Shown one piece after another: positions 61,751 through 64,000 of a DNA stretch of 64,000 nucleotides (the stretch's first letter is position 1; every line of letters starts with the position of its first letter). A program made the translations under genes and the position numbers. Location of the stretch: contig DASZOZ010000067.1 of assembly GCA_035550515.1 (NCBI GenBank), forward strand, positions 1 through 64,000, read 5' to 3'. The notes under the pieces were generated by a model, which made no database searches, was not told where the DNA came from, and worked only from the letters and a program-made list of their open reading frames with translations. This stretch comes from DATARH01 sp035550515. Lineage in GTDB: Bacteria; Pseudomonadota; Alphaproteobacteria; ATCC43930; CGMCC-115725.

Positions 61751-62187
61751 AACGCGGCGCAGGAATCGCGGGTGATGATGCCGACCGATTGCTGCTGGAA
61801 GCGCGCCTTGTAGGCGGCGATGACGGACTGGAGGCGGCCGGCGACATCGGCGCCGGGCTTGGCCGCGATCAGCACGATCTTGACGCCCTCGGAGCGGCCG
61901 ATGACGCCGCTTTGCGGGTTGCGCCACTGGCCGTAACCGTCGAACACGGTGAGGCCATCCGGGAAATTCGGTGTTACCACGGTCGCGAGGAAGTCGGACC
62001 ACGCGGCGTCGGACACGACGCGGTTCCCGGTCTTCTCCCGGCCGAAGAACAGTTCGGCGACGATCATCCGCTCCTGGCCGGGCAGAGGACACGACGCCGC
62101 GGTCGGCTCGGCCGCTTGCGCCGGCGTCGGCCCGTTGCCGGCGCAAAGCGGCCCCAGCAGCAACGCCGCGGCGACGCGCCCGCGCAT
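61747..62187 (-). CDS. DUF3574 family exported protein
   Basis: The 146-residue protein has a signal peptide (RGRVAAALLLGPLCAGNG ... PAQAAE) and a DUF3574 domain with MIVAELFFGREKTGNRVVSDAAWSDFLATVVTPNFPDGLTVFDGYGQWRNPQSG and SEGVKIVLIAAKPG. Function unknown. ATG 62185-62187 lies ten bases after the formate dehydrogenase stop, so it may be transcribed with that gene. Confidence 0.85.
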   Translation of the reverse strand: MRGRVAAALLLGPLCAGNGPTPAQAAEPTAASCPLPGQERMIVAELFFGREKTGNRVVSDAAWSDFLATVVTPNFPDGLTVFDGYGQWRNPQSGVIGRSEGVKIVLIAAKPGADVAGRLQSVIAAYKARFQQQSVGIITRDSCAAF

Positions 62188-62197
62188 CGCCGAGCCG

Positions 62198-64000
62198 TTA
62201 GTCCGCGGCCGCCTTGGCGAGCACCGGCTCGACCTTGGCGGCGCAGTATTTGAATTCCGGGATCTTGCCGATCGGGTCGAGCTGCGGGTTGGTGAGGACG
62301 TTGGCCGCCGCCTCGGCATAGCAGAACGGGATGAACACCATGCCCGGTGCGACGTTGCTGTCGGCGCGGGCCTTCAGCTCGATATGGCCGCGCCGGGTCG
62401 TGACCCTGACCGGGTCGCCGGCATGGACGCCGAGCCTGCGCAGCTCGGACGGCGCGAGGCTCGCCACCGCCTCCGGTTCGATGTCGTCGAGCACCGTGGC
62501 GCGGCGGGTCATCGCCCCGGTATGCCAGTGTTCGAGCTGGCGGCCGGTGGTCAGCACCAGCGGGAAGTCGGCGTCGGGCTCCTCGGCCGGCGGGATGATC
62601 GCCGCCGGCACCAGCTTGGCGCGGCCCGACGGGGTCGGGAAGCCGTTGCCGAAGACGATCTCGTTGCCCGGCCGGTCCTCGGCGTCGCACGGATAGGTCA
62701 CCGAGTCCTCGCGTTGCAGGCGCTCCCAGGTGATGTTGTTCAGCGACGGCATCGCCAGCTTCATCTCGGCGAAGACATCGGCCGGGCCGTCATAGCGCCA
62801 GTCGAGCCCCATGCGCCGGGCGATCTCCTGGATCGTCATCAGGTCGAGCCGCGCATTGCCGGGCAGCGGCAGCGCGGCGCGGCCCATCTGCACCTGGCGG
62901 TTGGTGTTGGAGACGGTGCCGTCCTTTTCCGGCCAGGCCGAGGCGGGCAGCACCACATCGGCGTATTTCGCGGTCTCGGTCAGGAAGATGTCCTGGACGA
63001 CGAGGTGTTCGAGATGCGCCAGCGCGGCGCGGGCATGCTCGACATCGGGGTCGGACATCGCCGGGTTCTCGCCCATGATGTACATGCCCCTGATCTCGTC
63101 GCGGTGCACCGCGTCCATGATCTCGACGACGGTGAGCCCCGGCTTGTCGTCGAGCTGGGTGTCCCACAGCTTCTCGAATTTCGCGCGGACCTGCGGGTTC
63201 ACCACCGACTGGTAGTCGGGATAGACCATCGGGATCAGGCCGGCGTCGGACGCGCCCTGCACGTTGTTCTGGCCGCGCAGCGGGTGCAGCCCGGTGCCGG
63301 GCCGGCCGACCTGGCCGGTGATCATCGACAGCGCGATCAGGCAGCGCGCGTTGTCGGTGCCGTGGGTATGCTGCGAGATGCCCATGCCCCAGAAGATGAT
63401 CGCCCGCTCGGCACGGGCATAGGCGCGCGCCACCGTGCGCAAGGTCTGCGCGTCGATGCCGCAGATCGGCGCCATCTTCTCCGGGCTGTAATCGCGGATG
63501 TGCTCGCGCAGCTTCTCGTAATCCTCGGTGTGCGCCTGGATGTATTGCCGGTCGGTCAGGCCCTCCTCGACGATCGTATGGATTAGGGCGTTGAGCATCG
63601 CCACGTCGCGCCCCGGGCTGAACCGCAGCGTCCGCGTGGCGTGGCGGGTCAGCGCATGCCCGCGCGGGTCCATCACGAAGACCTTGGCGCCGCGCTTGGC
63701 CGCCTGTTTGAAAAAGGTCGCCGCGACGGGGTGGTTCTCGGTCGGCCGGCAGCCGATGGTGATGATGACGTCCGCGTCCTCGGCGGCGGTGAACGGCGCG
63801 GTCACGGCGCCCGAACCGATCCCTTCCATCAGCGCCGCCACCGACGAGGCATGGCAGAGCCGCGTGCAGTGATCGACATTGTTGCTGCCGAAGCCGGTGC
63901 GCACCAGCTTCTGGAACAGATACGCCTCCTCGTTCGACCCCTTGGCCGAGCCGAACCCGGCGAGCGCCCGGCGCCCGCCGCCCGCCGCGCCGGCGCGGTC
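62198..64000 (-). CDS. Formate dehydrogenase alpha subunit, molybdopterin type (partial)
   Basis: The last 600 or so residues are inside the window; the 5' part lies beyond the right edge. The molybdenum ligand is Cys, in VDHCTRLCHASS, where some homologues have selenocysteine. Other blocks are DADVIITIGCRPTENHPVAA, MDPRGHALTRHA, WGMGISQHTHGTDNARCLI, RPGTGLHPLRGQNNVQGASDAG, YIMGENPAMSDPD and the C-terminal LTTGRQLEHWHTGAMTRR. It oxidises formate, probably as part of an NAD-linked complex whose other genes are out of view. Confidence 0.93.
   Translation of the reverse strand, partial: DRAGAAGGGRRALAGFGSAKGSNEEAYLFQKLVRTGFGSNNVDHCTRLCHASSVAALMEGIGSGAVTAPFTAAEDADVIITIGCRPTENHPVAATFFKQAAKRGAKVFVMDPRGHALTRHATRTLRFSPGRDVAMLNALIHTIVEEGLTDRQYIQAHTEDYEKLREHIRDYSPEKMAPICGIDAQTLRTVARAYARAERAIIFWGMGISQHTHGTDNARCLIALSMITGQVGRPGTGLHPLRGQNNVQGASDAGLIPMVYPDYQSVVNPQVRAKFEKLWDTQLDDKPGLTVVEIMDAVHRDEIRGMYIMGENPAMSDPDVEHARAALAHLEHLVVQDIFLTETAKYADVVLPASAWPEKDGTVSNTNRQVQMGRAALPLPGNARLDLMTIQEIARRMGLDWRYDGPADVFAEMKLAMPSLNNITWERLQREDSVTYPCDAEDRPGNEIVFGNGFPTPSGRAKLVPAAIIPPAEEPDADFPLVLTTGRQLEHWHTGAMTRRATVLDDIEPEAVASLAPSELRRLGVHAGDPVRVTTRRGHIELKARADSNVAPGMVFIPFCYAEAAANVLTNPQLDPIGKIPEFKYCAAKVEPVLAKAAAD

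Overview
The window is high-GC DNA (about two-thirds G+C or more by eye), densely packed, with many 4-base ATGA/GTGA gene overlaps. The gene content points to an alphaproteobacterium: a complete hopanoid (hpn) locus, a SUF operon led by an Rrf2 regulator, thrC followed by an M16 peptidase and a GNAT gene, class 2 PyrD, and ECF sigma/RskA pairs. I cannot name the genus. No rRNA, tRNA, IS element or CRISPR array was seen.

Layout. 1-1709 is the end of a type II secretion operon (gspL, gspM, start of a third gene). 1781-9313 holds a HAD hydrolase, pyrD, a CaiB/BaiF CoA-transferase, a DUF1640-type protein and a peptide-type ABC importer (binding protein plus two permeases, no ATPase nearby). 9522-15306 holds a His-rich exported protein with a duplicated motif, a degenerate-GGDEF/EAL protein, an ABC-F ATPase and a toxin-antitoxin pair whose PIN toxin is frameshifted. 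15375-20733 is mostly housekeeping: DUF72, acyl-CoA dehydrogenase, sigma/anti-sigma pair, YqgE, peroxiredoxin, GNAT. 20751-30000 carries an M16 peptidase, thrC and four tandem paralogous family-5 solute-binding proteins without permeases, followed by a haloacetate-dehalogenase-like hydrolase at 30166. 31108-33149 has a DUF192 protein, a Cys/Met-metabolism PLP enzyme and a small membrane protein. 33159-39696 is the SUF operon (rrf2-sufB-coiled-coil ORF-sufC-sufD-sufS-sufU-sufT) with a palindromic operator candidate upstream. 39813-43595 has an outer-membrane beta-barrel gene divergent from an OmpR-type two-component system, and a 58-residue gene with a strong Shine-Dalgarno.

43824-61046 is the hopanoid locus in several transcription units: hpnN (+); hpnI-hpnJ-hpnK (-); mlaA (+); hpnM (-); ispH-hpnH (+); hpnA-hpnC-hpnD-hpnE-shc(hpnF)-hpnG (-). 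Together these cover isoprenoid precursor supply (IspH), squalene synthesis (HpnC, D, E), cyclisation (Shc), side-chain addition and trimming (HpnH, HpnG), head-group tailoring (HpnI, J, K) and envelope transport (HpnN, HpnM, MlaA). The right end has an intact vapBC module with a palindromic operator, a DUF3574 protein and a molybdopterin formate dehydrogenase alpha subunit cut by the window edge.

Most interesting points: the orphan binding-protein quartet, the coiled-coil gene inside the suf operon, MlaA and the MlaC-like HpnM together in the hopanoid locus, the frameshifted toxin next to a clean antitoxin operator, a REP-like tandem array between hpnH and hpnG, and the basic hpnN tail encoded antisense to hpnK.
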